Counted from the stretch's first letter, positions 1-5,143 are shown. The stretch: 5,143 nucleotides of DNA from Candidatus Helarchaeota archaeon (GCA_013375405.1 JABXJU010000264.1:1-5143); one strand, 5' to 3'. Numbers and translations are program-made. The notes: generated from the sequence alone by a model not told the origin.

Positions 1-1
1 T

Positions 2-295
2 AAAGTAGAAGATGTCTTAACCCAGCATCCCGCTATCGATATAATTGCTTTAATAGGAGTTCCTAATCCTGAGCGCCCCGGAAGTGAACTTGTAAAGGCA
101 TTTATTACAATAAGAGATGATTATACAGGACCTCAAGATGAAGAAACATTAAAGGAGGATATAACAAAATTTGCTAAAGAAAAATTATCCCCCTATGAAG
201 TACCAAAATTAATTGAAATCCGTAAAGAATTGCCATTGACCACAATTGGGAAAGTTTATAAGAAAGATCTGAGGGTAGAAGCTAAAAAATCGTAA
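2..295 (+). CDS. AMP-forming acyl-CoA synthetase, C-terminal fragment (5' end outside window)
   Basis: The reading frame is open from the left edge and gives 97 residues up to a TAA stop. It is the mobile C-terminal subdomain of an ANL-superfamily (AMP-binding) enzyme. It starts in the VEDVLTQHPAIDIIALIGVP segment, which matches the usual 'EVE..L..HP.V..AAVIGVPD' region. It ends with PLTTIGKVYKKDLR, the A10 motif, whose lysine (fragment residue 84) normally catalyses adenylate formation. Known family role: ATP-dependent activation of a carboxylic acid to acyl-AMP and then acyl-CoA in the cytoplasm. Substrate specificity resides in the missing N-domain, so fatty acid is only a guess. The next gene downstream, 95 bp away on the same strand, is another member of the family, but the two C-domains are clearly diverged and not a recent duplication. 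Family assignment is confident; substrate is unknown. Confidence 0.9.
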   Translation, partial: KVEDVLTQHPAIDIIALIGVPNPERPGSELVKAFITIRDDYTGPQDEETLKEDITKFAKEKLSPYEVPKLIEIRKELPLTTIGKVYKKDLRVEAKKS

Positions 296-323
296 AATCA
301 TTGTTTTACCTTTGTTTTATTAT
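292..323 (+). terminator. Possible U-tract terminator with weak hairpin
   Basis: GTAAAA (292-297) and TTTTAC (304-309) form a perfect 6-bp inverted repeat with a 6-nt loop. The stop codon of the upstream acyl-CoA synthetase lies inside the first arm. The T-rich run TTTGTTTTATTAT follows at 311-323. The stem is almost all A-T, so it would be weak. Archaeal termination depends mainly on U-tracts, so the T-rich stretch is the more relevant part. Confidence 0.4.
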
Positions 324-354
324 CCCCTCCAAAATTATTATTACTTTATTTGTA

Positions 355-369
355 ATAACAATATGTTAT
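355..369. promoter_or_regulatory. 15-bp inverted repeat upstream of the acyl-CoA synthetase gene (candidate operator)
   Basis: ATAACA-ATA-TGTTAT is a perfect 6-3-6 palindrome ending 21 bp before the ATG and 8 bp before the ribosome binding site. Its size and symmetry fit a dimeric helix-turn-helix repressor. Here it would overlap the likely transcription start or early leader. AT-rich DNA yields such palindromes by chance, so the operator role is inference. Confidence 0.35.
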
Positions 370-377
370 CCTACTAC

Positions 378-384
378 AAAGGTG
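378..384 (+). promoter_or_regulatory. Ribosome binding site for the 665-aa acyl-CoA synthetase
   Basis: AAAGGTG lies 6 nt before the ATG at 391; its GGTG matches the anti-Shine-Dalgarno end of archaeal 16S rRNA. An in-frame TGA at 385-387 rules out any start further upstream, so the ATG at 391 is well fixed. Confidence 0.6.
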
Positions 385-390
385 TGACTC

Positions 391-2388
391 ATGGTTCGTC
401 TTGGGAAATTTAAAGAAGCTGTGTATATCAAAGCTAAATACTACCCAAAAGATCGGGTGGCAATAATTTATGGCGATGAGAAAATCACTTGGAAGCAGTT
501 GAATTCCCGTATAAATAAATTAGCTAACGCATTGAAATTGCTAGGCGTAAAGAAGGGGGATAAAGTAGCCTTCCTTTTTTACAACTCGCCTCAATTTCTC
601 GAAGCTAATCTGGCAGCTCAGGAATTAGGTGCGATCCCCGTTCCCGTTAATTTCCGATATGTGGCCTCGGAAATGGAATTTCTTCTCAATAATAGTGATT
701 CTGTGGTGTTCCTTTTTGATGATGACGCATTACCAGAGCTTCAAAAAATTCGAGATAAGATTCCGAATGTTAAATATTTGATTCATGATGGGTCGAACAC
801 GCCTATTGACATGTTAAATTATGAGGAGATAAACCGAGACGGTAAGGATAAAGAAATTAAAGTTGATATCGATATCCATGATACCGCTGTGATTATTTAC
901 ACAGGTGGCACGACTGGACGTCCTAAAGGAGTCATGCTGAGTTACGACAACATACTTTACAATGAAGAGAGTGCATTATCTTTTCTATCTGCTGTGTTAC
1001 CGCCGATAGAAGAACTAGATGACCCAATATATGCAAAAAATGAATCACAAAGGCGGATATTGGAAGCTAGTATATCAACCACAGGTATTCCTGAAGTTTT
1101 TTTTGAAGATCCTGAAATGCACGATAAGGTTATGGTGGTTGATTCTAGGAGCCAAGAGGGGCCTTCACTCCCTATAATGACTTATGCCATACGAGAGGGA
1201 AAAATTAAAATATTTGTGGGACAACCTTCAGAGGAGAAATACCATGGATTAATAAAAATGGGAATAGCCCACCAAACACGAGACTTAGCAAATTTTAGAC
1301 CATTATCTTATAGTAGAAGAGGGAAATTCATATTATTTTTTAAATTGTTGAAATTATTATTGACCGGTAGGATAAAAGTTACCGGGGAAAAAGAAGTAAA
1401 AAAAGCGTTGAAAAAAGCAATAAGAAATAGACCGAAAGAGGAAGAAATCGATAAAACTTTATTCGTCCCACCATTATTTCATTTAGCATCATATGCAGTC
1501 TTTCTCATATCTTGGATGTTTCGCGGCTCAACTGTTGTATTTTTAAAGAGCAAAAAGTTTAATCCCGTTGAACTTCTAGAAACGATCGAACGAGAAGATC
1601 TAAAGTCCTTATTCTTAGTTCCCACAATGTGGAAGCGAACTATTGATGCTCTTGATAAGGTTGAACGGAAATTTAATTTATCCTCAGTCACTGTCTGTCT
1701 TTCAGGCGCTGCTGTATTACGAGGTAAACTTAAGAAGAAAATACTGCAGTATTTTCCAAATGCAATTCTTGTGGATGCGTTTGGACAAACCGAAATGGCG
1801 CCAGTTGCTACAATACGTGTAGATGGGGATGTAGAGAAAGTGCAAGACAGATGTGTAGGTACTTTACTCGAAGGCTTGGAGATGAAAGTCGTCGATGATA
1901 ACAATGTTCCCGTCCCAGAAGGCGAAATTGGAGAAATTTGTTATAAAGGTGCCTCTGTAATGAAGGGATATTACAAGGACAAAGTAAAAACCAGGCAAGC
2001 AATCGATGAGGATGGGTTCCTGCACAGTGGTGACCTTGGCTACATGAAGGATGGACAATTTTATGTTGTTGAACGGAAAAAAGAATGTATCAACACGGGT
2101 GGCGAGAAAGTCTTTCCATTGGAAGTGGAAGAAATTTTGATAGAACATCCAAAAATTGATAAAGTATGCGTCATCGGAGTGCCTGATGAAGAATGGGGCG
2201 AGACAGTGAGGGCAGTTGTGGTCTTAAAAGAAGGCGAAACAATGACAGAAGAAGCGGTTGTTAAATTTGTTGAAGGAAAAATCGCAGGATATAAAAAGCC
2301 AAGATCGGTAGTTTTCGTAAAGGAATTGCCGATCTCCCCTGTAGGAAAAGTATTAAGATCTAAAATTCGGGAACAATATGGGCATTAA
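391..2388 (+). CDS. AMP-forming acyl-CoA synthetase (fatty-acid-CoA ligase-like) with large internal insertion
   Basis: This gene encodes 665 residues of the ANL adenylating superfamily, predicted to convert a carboxylic acid, ATP and CoA to acyl-CoA, AMP and PPi. Visible signatures in order are: P-loop A3 YTGGTTGRPKGV (170-181); A4 PPLFH (360-364); A5 FGQTE (464-468), with the adenine/Mg-binding Thr-Glu; A7 HSGD (545-548), with ribose-binding Asp548; A8 ERKKECINTGGEKVFP (561-576); and A10 with catalytic Lys653 in PVGK. The DAFG and CINTGGEKVFP wording recalls the FadD19/FadD3-type acyl- or steroid-CoA ligase subgroup, a resemblance recalled from memory. That family is usually about 530-550 aa; the surplus is an insertion between A3 and A4 (residues ~196-352). 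All catalytic motifs are intact, so the enzyme is probably active. It follows a second synthetase on the same strand and converges with a regulator gene 32 bp downstream. Substrate chain length cannot be read from sequence. Confidence 0.93.
   Translation: MVRLGKFKEAVYIKAKYYPKDRVAIIYGDEKITWKQLNSRINKLANALKLLGVKKGDKVAFLFYNSPQFLEANLAAQELGAIPVPVNFRYVASEMEFLLNNSDSVVFLFDDDALPELQKIRDKIPNVKYLIHDGSNTPIDMLNYEEINRDGKDKEIKVDIDIHDTAVIIYTGGTTGRPKGVMLSYDNILYNEESALSFLSAVLPPIEELDDPIYAKNESQRRILEASISTTGIPEVFFEDPEMHDKVMVVDSRSQEGPSLPIMTYAIREGKIKIFVGQPSEEKYHGLIKMGIAHQTRDLANFRPLSYSRRGKFILFFKLLKLLLTGRIKVTGEKEVKKALKKAIRNRPKEEEIDKTLFVPPLFHLASYAVFLISWMFRGSTVVFLKSKKFNPVELLETIEREDLKSLFLVPTMWKRTIDALDKVERKFNLSSVTVCLSGAAVLRGKLKKKILQYFPNAILVDAFGQTEMAPVATIRVDGDVEKVQDRCVGTLLEGLEMKVVDDNNVPVPEGEIGEICYKGASVMKGYYKDKVKTRQAIDEDGFLHSGDLGYMKDGQFYVVERKKECINTGGEKVFPLEVEEILIEHPKIDKVCVIGVPDEEWGETVRAVVVLKEGETMTEEAVVKFVEGKIAGYKKPRSVVFVKELPISPVGKVLRSKIREQYGH
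976..1446 (+). other. Insertion region between motifs A3 and A4 of the acyl-CoA synthetase
   Basis: Residues ~196-352 occupy a place where relatives have a few dozen residues linking the helix after the P-loop to the A4 strand. The first part is acidic (about 206-245). The middle has strand-like stretches such as KVMVV (246-250) and KIKIFVG (271-277). Then comes a very hydrophobic, lysine-spaced helix candidate GKFILFFKLLKLLLTGRIKV (311-330). A strongly basic helix (EKEVKKALKKAIRNRPK, 333-349) follows. I recognise no domain. Membrane attachment or gating of the acyl tunnel is a guess from its composition and position. The reading frame is continuous, and no intein or insertion-sequence signals are visible. 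Confidence 0.6.
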
Positions 2389-2404
2389 AACGAGTTTAAA
2401 CGAC

Positions 2405-2414
2405 TTTTCTTTTT
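2405..2414 (+). terminator. U-tract terminator of the acyl-CoA synthetase gene
   Basis: TTTTCTTTTT lies 16 nt after the stop codon, within the 32-bp gap between convergent genes. A weak 5-bp A-T stem (2385-2389 with 2395-2399) precedes it. U-runs of this kind suffice for archaeal RNA polymerase. No comparable T-run is seen for the opposite gene in this gap. Confidence 0.5.
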
Positions 2415-2420
2415 AATTAA

Positions 2421-3473
2421 TTATTCTGAGAGTTCTTTAAGTTTACGTTTAATGACTCCCATAGCCACTTTTTGTAAATTCACGAAGGTCGTCATACGAG
2501 GCGAGAGATAATTAATTTTCTCGATACCAAACGTATTTGGAAATTTTTCGCGATAGTCAATATTCCAACTAAGAAATGTATCAATGGATTCATGGACGCT
2601 AAAAAGGAGTAAGTTATATTTACCGATACTAACTTTGAAAAGAATCGGAATATGAATATCCTTTTTTAACTGGTCAAAGACTTTATTATTGAAATCGCTG
2701 AGATCAATGAGTGAGAAGACCAATAAAAGGTTTGAGGGCAGGAAAAATTGGGGGAATTGACATCGTGGTCTTTGGATAATTTGATTATCTATTAATTTTT
2801 TAATTCGGTTTTCAATCGTTTTGCGGTGGCTATTTAATTGTTTAGAAAGAAAATTTTCATTGATCTTTATACCATCCCCATATAAAAGGCATTTTAAAAT
2901 CTCCAAATCTAATTTATCCATGCGATATTTGTTGATTTCAATCGTTTTCTTTTGTTTATAGAGGAGATCTAATACTTTGATGGCTGTTTCAGGTTCATAT
3001 TTAATTTGTAGATCATTTGAAAAAAATAAACTGGTAGATGCGCGGCGGTTTGCTCGAGATGGAATTTTACCCTTTGTTATTAATTCTTCACGCCATTGTT
3101 GATACAGAGTTAGACTTTTGTGAAATTCAATGATCATAATATTATATTCTTCTTCACGGATACTGTATGCTGCAAATATCTGTTCATCAGTTTTTATCCA
3201 ATCTTCTACTTCTTTATAACTAGGAAAATCCGCGAAAACGACAACAAAGAGGGGATATTCTTGATAAAGATAGGTAAAAGGACAATCTGGCTTACCAATT
3301 ACCTTATATTTTAACAAATTATCGATTCGTTTCTTAATGGTTGATCTATGTCTGCTAAGCTTATTTGATAGCTGGGAAATATTGAAAGATATACCTTCTC
3401 CTTGACATATCTTATCCAAAATCAGTAAATTAAGATGATCATTCACAAGACTATCTTGGTCCTTCTCAATCAT
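2421..3473 (-). CDS. Tandem Lrp/AsnC-like transcriptional regulator (two HTH + sensor units in one chain)
   Basis: This gene encodes 350 residues with no signal peptide or membrane segment, probably a cytoplasmic DNA-binding regulator. It consists of two homologous halves. Half 1 has a winged-HTH (about 16-62; recognition-helix area SRHRSTIKKRIDNLL) and an alpha/beta sensor-like domain (about 74-138). Half 2 repeats this (HTH about 190-236 with NSHRKTIENRIKKLI; sensor about 248-316). The halves align without gaps at an offset of 174 from Ile18/Ile192 to Cys64/Cys238, and at 176 through YNI/YNL and Trp127/Trp303. This layout resembles Lrp/AsnC proteins, which are usually about 150 aa with one HTH and one RAM domain. 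The sensor halves are divergent, so the ligand is unknown. The ATG at 3473 is the first possible start, since an in-frame TAA directly precedes it. No strong ribosome binding site is seen. It is convergent with the acyl-CoA synthetase and divergent from the Roadblock gene. A non-transcriptional role, as in Lrp-like siroheme decarboxylases, is less likely but not excluded. Confidence 0.8.
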   Translation of the reverse strand: MIEKDQDSLVNDHLNLLILDKICQGEGISFNISQLSNKLSRHRSTIKKRIDNLLKYKVIGKPDCPFTYLYQEYPLFVVVFADFPSYKEVEDWIKTDEQIFAAYSIREEEYNIMIIEFHKSLTLYQQWREELITKGKIPSRANRRASTSLFFSNDLQIKYEPETAIKVLDLLYKQKKTIEINKYRMDKLDLEILKCLLYGDGIKINENFLSKQLNSHRKTIENRIKKLIDNQIIQRPRCQFPQFFLPSNLLLVFSLIDLSDFNNKVFDQLKKDIHIPILFKVSIGKYNLLLFSVHESIDTFLSWNIDYREKFPNTFGIEKINYLSPRMTTFVNLQKVAMGVIKRKLKELSE

Positions 3474-3495
3474 TTAAACCCATCAATTTAAATGC

Positions 3496-3503
3496 TTAAT
3501 AAT
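3496..3503 (-). promoter_or_regulatory. Possible TATA element for the tandem Lrp-like regulator (leaderless transcript)
   Basis: On the minus strand ATTATTAA lies about 23-30 nt before the ATG at 3473, the distance expected if transcription begins at or near the start codon. The absence of a good ribosome binding site before this ATG also fits a leaderless mRNA. The AT-rich context makes the call weak. Confidence 0.25.
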
Positions 3504-3543
3504 CGATATCAGCTTCAAATTTAAACGTTCCATCATCGTATTA

Positions 3544-3558
3544 CAATTATTATAATTG
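3544..3558. promoter_or_regulatory. Perfect 15-bp palindrome, candidate operator in the divergent region
   Basis: CAATTAT-T-ATAATTG is a perfect 7-1-7 inverted repeat, 70 bp upstream of the regulator's ATG and about 260 bp upstream of the Roadblock gene. The size and AT-rich dyad symmetry are typical of Lrp-family binding sites, and a site next to the regulator's own gene would suit autoregulation. Binding by this protein is inference. Confidence 0.4.
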
Positions 3559-3746
3559 ACTAAATCGATCCGGTGCGCGATCTCAATCTAATTTCTCGAA
3601 ATATTTAAATTGACTTTTTGATAAATCTGCAAATTTCTTACATAAATTTTGAGATCTTTTCACATTTTTACTTCCTTAAAATGATTTTTTTTGCATTTTT
3701 AGTATGATGAATAGCATTTTTAAACATTTTTATTCACAGAGTTCCA

Positions 3747-3758
3747 TTAAAATATAAG
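3747..3758 (+). promoter_or_regulatory. Possible TATA box of the Roadblock-winged-helix gene
   Basis: TTAAAATATAAG is the best TATA-like element ahead of the TTG start at 3817. Initiation about 25 nt downstream would leave a leader of roughly 35-40 nt that includes the ribosome binding site at 3805. No clear purine-rich BRE is seen in front of it. Confidence 0.35.
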
Positions 3759-3804
3759 ATTAAACAATTATTTTTAGGTTAATTTTTCTCCAAATTCATT
3801 TACT

Positions 3805-3809
3805 GGTGA
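3805..3809 (+). promoter_or_regulatory. Ribosome binding site that decides a TTG start
   Basis: GGTGA lies 7 nt before TTG at 3817 and matches the archaeal anti-Shine-Dalgarno. The frame is closed upstream by TAG at 3775-3777 and has no ATG or GTG between that stop and 3817. The next in-frame ATG, at codon 50, would delete half of the Roadblock-like domain. TTG is therefore the best start. Confidence 0.65.
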
Positions 3810-3816
3810 AAGCGGG

Positions 3817-4473
3817 TTGAATCCACAAGATTTCCATACAATTGCAACAGAAATTACGCAAACTCTTGGAAAAATACTGGTAACTCACCCGTATGTTGGA
3901 ATTATCGATTATAATGGAACCATATATCATATTGATGAACCCTTACAACCATTTTTAGATGTAATGAAGAATTTTGTGAGATCCAATTTCAATTTGCTTC
4001 AGATAGGAGATCATAGTTTTCCTCTAGGTGCGGTTAATATCGCGTTTTTTAAGGTCTCATCAAAGGCCATGGTCGTATTATACACCCTAAAAGGATTAGC
4101 AGGTCAGCTGCTTGCTTTTAAAATGAAAATGTTTGATTGGACTAAACGAATCGATGGATTACTGGATCAGTTAAATATTCCACCACCACCTATTCCAACA
4201 CAAAAACTTGAGCTTGAAATCAGATATTCTGGCACTTCTAAACCGCAATTCAGGAGTGGAATAACAACAGTACCAATCTTAATAAAAAAATTAAAAGGTA
4301 AGGAAAAATTTTCGATTGAAGTTGCACAAGTTTTACAATTTTGTGATGGGAAGCATACGCTACACGAGATTTGCGAAGAAACAGGTTATTCGCTTTTAAA
4401 AGTCAATGAAATTCTCCGAGACTACAAAAAAAAGAAATGGGTTGAAATAAAGAGGACATTATTACAATCCTAA
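3817..4473 (+). CDS. Roadblock/LC7-like domain protein with C-terminal winged helix
   Basis: This gene encodes 218 residues from a TTG start. Residues 1-118 follow the Roadblock/LC7 order: helix (10-23), strand pair GIIDYNGTIYHI (28-39), helix (43-57), three strands (59-91, including NIAFFKV and KAMVVLYT), and a long helix (95-119). A proline linker (PPPPIP, 122-127) leads to a charged segment and a winged-helix-like module (about 165-213). That module contains the phrase QFCDGKHTLHEICEETGYSLLKVNEIL, which resembles the short winged helix of PqqD-like and related proteins. Roadblock proteins are known to dimerise and bind or regulate small Ras-like GTPases, and are numerous in Asgard archaea. 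A GTPase-linked or regulatory scaffold role is therefore plausible but inferred, since no GTPase lies in the window. The gene is divergent from the Lrp-like regulator. Its stop codon abuts the stop of the convergent TPR gene with no intervening base. The Roadblock call rests on the secondary-structure pattern, and a longin or profilin-like fold is the main alternative. Confidence 0.65.
   Translation: MNPQDFHTIATEITQTLGKILVTHPYVGIIDYNGTIYHIDEPLQPFLDVMKNFVRSNFNLLQIGDHSFPLGAVNIAFFKVSSKAMVVLYTLKGLAGQLLAFKMKMFDWTKRIDGLLDQLNIPPPPIPTQKLELEIRYSGTSKPQFRSGITTVPILIKKLKGKEKFSIEVAQVLQFCDGKHTLHEICEETGYSLLKVNEILRDYKKKKWVEIKRTLLQS
4426..4437 (-). terminator. Poly-U terminator for the TPR gene, embedded in the opposing CDS
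   Basis: On the minus strand TTTCTTTTTTTT lies about 37-48 nt beyond the TPR gene's TAG stop. It is the longest homopolymer run noticed in the window. It is read on the other strand as the lysine run (residues 204-207) near the end of the Roadblock-winged-helix protein. Since there is no intergenic space, a terminator inside the neighbouring gene is expected. Confidence 0.4.
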
Positions 4474-5143
4474 CTATAACATTTGCCGATAACGGCGTGT
4501 TTTGATATTATCTTGGACCATTTTTATCATTTGCTCTTTTTGGGCCTTATTTAATTGTTCAAGATGTATATTAGTCGCTTGCACCATTAAACAGAACGCG
4601 AAAGCGTCTTGGGAAATGTTATGTGATTGAAGGTCTGGATTCATTCTTGAAGTATCAAGGAGTAAGTCCACTAGTTTATCCATGTTTTTCAATGAAAGAG
4701 ACTCACGGAGCACCTGTTTAAAGGGGCCTGTAAAAGTATCTTGTACGACACTTTCGTGAGCCAGACCAACAATATCGGGAGCGCACTGAGTCTCACAAAT
4801 CTCACAACCTTCTTCAGGATACGGACGCTCTTTAATTTTATCAAGCAATTTATCAATTTCTTTTACTTCTAAAACGAGGGCTTGATTTTGAAATGCTTCC
4901 CTTGCTTTCTCATAATACTGCTTCGCCTTAATATACTTGCCTCTGTTGAAAAACCCTGTTCCCATATTTTTAAGACATTCCGCAACTCCCCTATCATCTC
5001 CTAAATTTCTTTTTATACGTAAAGCCTGCTCATAACAGCCCATTGCCTCCCCTGTTCTATCTACTTTTATCAGTAATTCACCAAATGTCATTAGGTTATT
5101 CGCCTCCCCTACTTCATCGTTCATCTGGCGTCTGAGTTGGATA
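4474..5143 (-). CDS. TPR-repeat protein with CxxCxxxC motif and helical C-terminal domain (5' end outside window)
   Basis: The frame stays open to the right edge. The codons before the ATG at 5124 read IQLRRQ, which continues a TPR helix, so that Met is internal and the protein is longer than seen. Numbering from it, TPR units span about 4-37 (EANNLMTFGELL... AMGCYEQALRI) and 44-77 (ECLKNMGTGFFNRGKY... AKQYYEKAREAF), followed by a capping helix (82-99). Next come GCEICETQC with Cys107, Cys110 and Cys114, then an all-helical region to 216 that I do not recognise. TPRs mediate protein-protein contacts. The three cysteines could take part in metal binding with a fourth ligand such as His123, but this is speculative. 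No transmembrane segment is seen. The gene ends directly against the stop codon of the convergent Roadblock-like gene. The missing N-terminal part could carry more TPRs or an effector domain. Confidence 0.8.
   Translation of the reverse strand, partial: IQLRRQMNDEVGEANNLMTFGELLIKVDRTGEAMGCYEQALRIKRNLGDDRGVAECLKNMGTGFFNRGKYIKAKQYYEKAREAFQNQALVLEVKEIDKLLDKIKERPYPEEGCEICETQCAPDIVGLAHESVVQDTFTGPFKQVLRESLSLKNMDKLVDLLLDTSRMNPDLQSHNISQDAFAFCLMVQATNIHLEQLNKAQKEQMIKMVQDNIKTRRYRQML
4521..4541 (+). terminator. Possible U-tract terminator for the Roadblock gene inside the TPR gene
   Basis: Two T5 runs (4521-4525 and 4537-4541) lie 48-68 nt beyond the Roadblock gene's stop, within the antisense TPR coding region. 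They are the first substantial T-runs after the stop, but short runs like these are common in AT-rich DNA. Confidence 0.2.

Larger units (their letters stand above)
3474..3816. other. 343-bp divergent intergenic region
   Basis: This very AT-rich stretch lies between the minus-strand regulator and the plus-strand Roadblock-like gene. I see no RNA gene and no credible protein-coding ORF; the longest ATG-started frames noted are 17 codons and lack ribosome binding sites. It contains a perfect 15-bp palindrome (3544-3558), TTTAAA motifs at 3473, 3487, 3520, 3604 and 3719, a small GC-rich patch (3566-3582), and candidate promoters for both flanking genes. Confidence 0.8.

Noticed and set aside
976..1446. 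Intein or mobile insertion in the acyl-CoA synthetase
   Set aside because: There are no splice-junction residues, no direct or inverted repeats at the borders were noticed, and codon character is similar to the flanks. It is better seen as a protein-domain insertion.
1479..1904. 141-aa minus-strand frame opposite the acyl-CoA synthetase
   Set aside because: It lies antisense to conserved catalytic motifs, its serine-rich translation has no family character, and no ribosome binding site is evident.
1808..2148. 64-aa and 94-aa minus-strand frames within the acyl-CoA synthetase
   Set aside because: They overlap each other and the strongly conserved A7/A8 region, so they are shadows of the real gene.
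3120..3314. 64-aa plus-strand frame inside the Lrp-like regulator
   Set aside because: It is antisense to a well-supported gene, and its Phe/Ile-rich composition is what the opposite strand of AT-rich coding DNA gives.
3483..3536. 17-codon minus-strand ORF just upstream of the regulator, possible leader peptide
   Set aside because: It has no ribosome binding site and ordinary composition, and an ORF of this length is expected by chance. It is worth remembering only if conserved.
3566..3582. GC-rich patch with GATC at both ends, possible hairpin
   Set aside because: Only 4 bp would pair around an 8-nt loop and the next bases mismatch, so no stable structure is supported.
3704..3757. ATGATGA resembling a C box (C/D sRNA) and a 17-codon ORF starting in it
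   Set aside because: No CTGA D box follows within a normal distance, and the short ORF has no ribosome binding site.
1..5143. CRISPR array, tRNA, rRNA, insertion sequence or integration site
   Set aside because: No regularly spaced direct repeats, cloverleaf-like segments, transposase frames or terminal inverted repeats were seen by reading both strands.

Overview
The window is AT-rich prokaryotic DNA and most likely archaeal, with an Asgard archaeon (Lokiarchaeia/Heimdallarchaeia-like) as the best guess. Support for this comes from a small Roadblock/LC7-like protein fused to a winged helix, a large tandem Lrp-like regulator, GGTG(A)-type ribosome binding sites matching the archaeal anti-Shine-Dalgarno, U-tract rather than strong hairpin terminators, and paired acyl-CoA synthetases. 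The lineage is inferred from protein character, not proven by a marker gene.

Left part (1-2420, + strand). The C-terminal 97 residues of one AMP-forming acyl-CoA synthetase enter from the left edge and end at 295. After a weak hairpin plus U-tract and a 15-bp inverted repeat, a second, complete acyl-CoA synthetase (665 aa) starts at 391. It has all ANL-superfamily signatures, but about 125-130 extra residues lie between its P-loop and its A4 motif, including a hydrophobic/cationic helix candidate. Both enzymes would activate carboxylic (probably fatty) acids to acyl-CoA.

Middle (2421-3816). A convergent minus-strand gene encodes a 350-aa protein built as two copies of a helix-turn-helix plus Lrp/AsnC-like sensor unit, probably a transcription factor. 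A 343-bp AT-rich divergent intergenic region follows. It has no convincing gene, but holds a perfect 7-1-7 palindrome, repeated TTTAAA motifs and candidate promoters for both flanking genes.

Right part (3817-5143). A plus-strand gene with a TTG start, fixed by a good ribosome binding site, encodes a 218-aa Roadblock-like domain, proline linker and winged helix. Its stop codon directly abuts the stop codon of a convergent minus-strand TPR protein. The TPR gene runs off the right edge, so its N-terminus is missing; it has a CxxCxxxC motif and an unrecognised helical C-terminal domain.

Together the region looks like fatty-acid activation enzymes next to regulatory and scaffold proteins (Lrp-like, Roadblock-wH, TPR). 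A functional link between the enzymes and the regulator is only positional inference.
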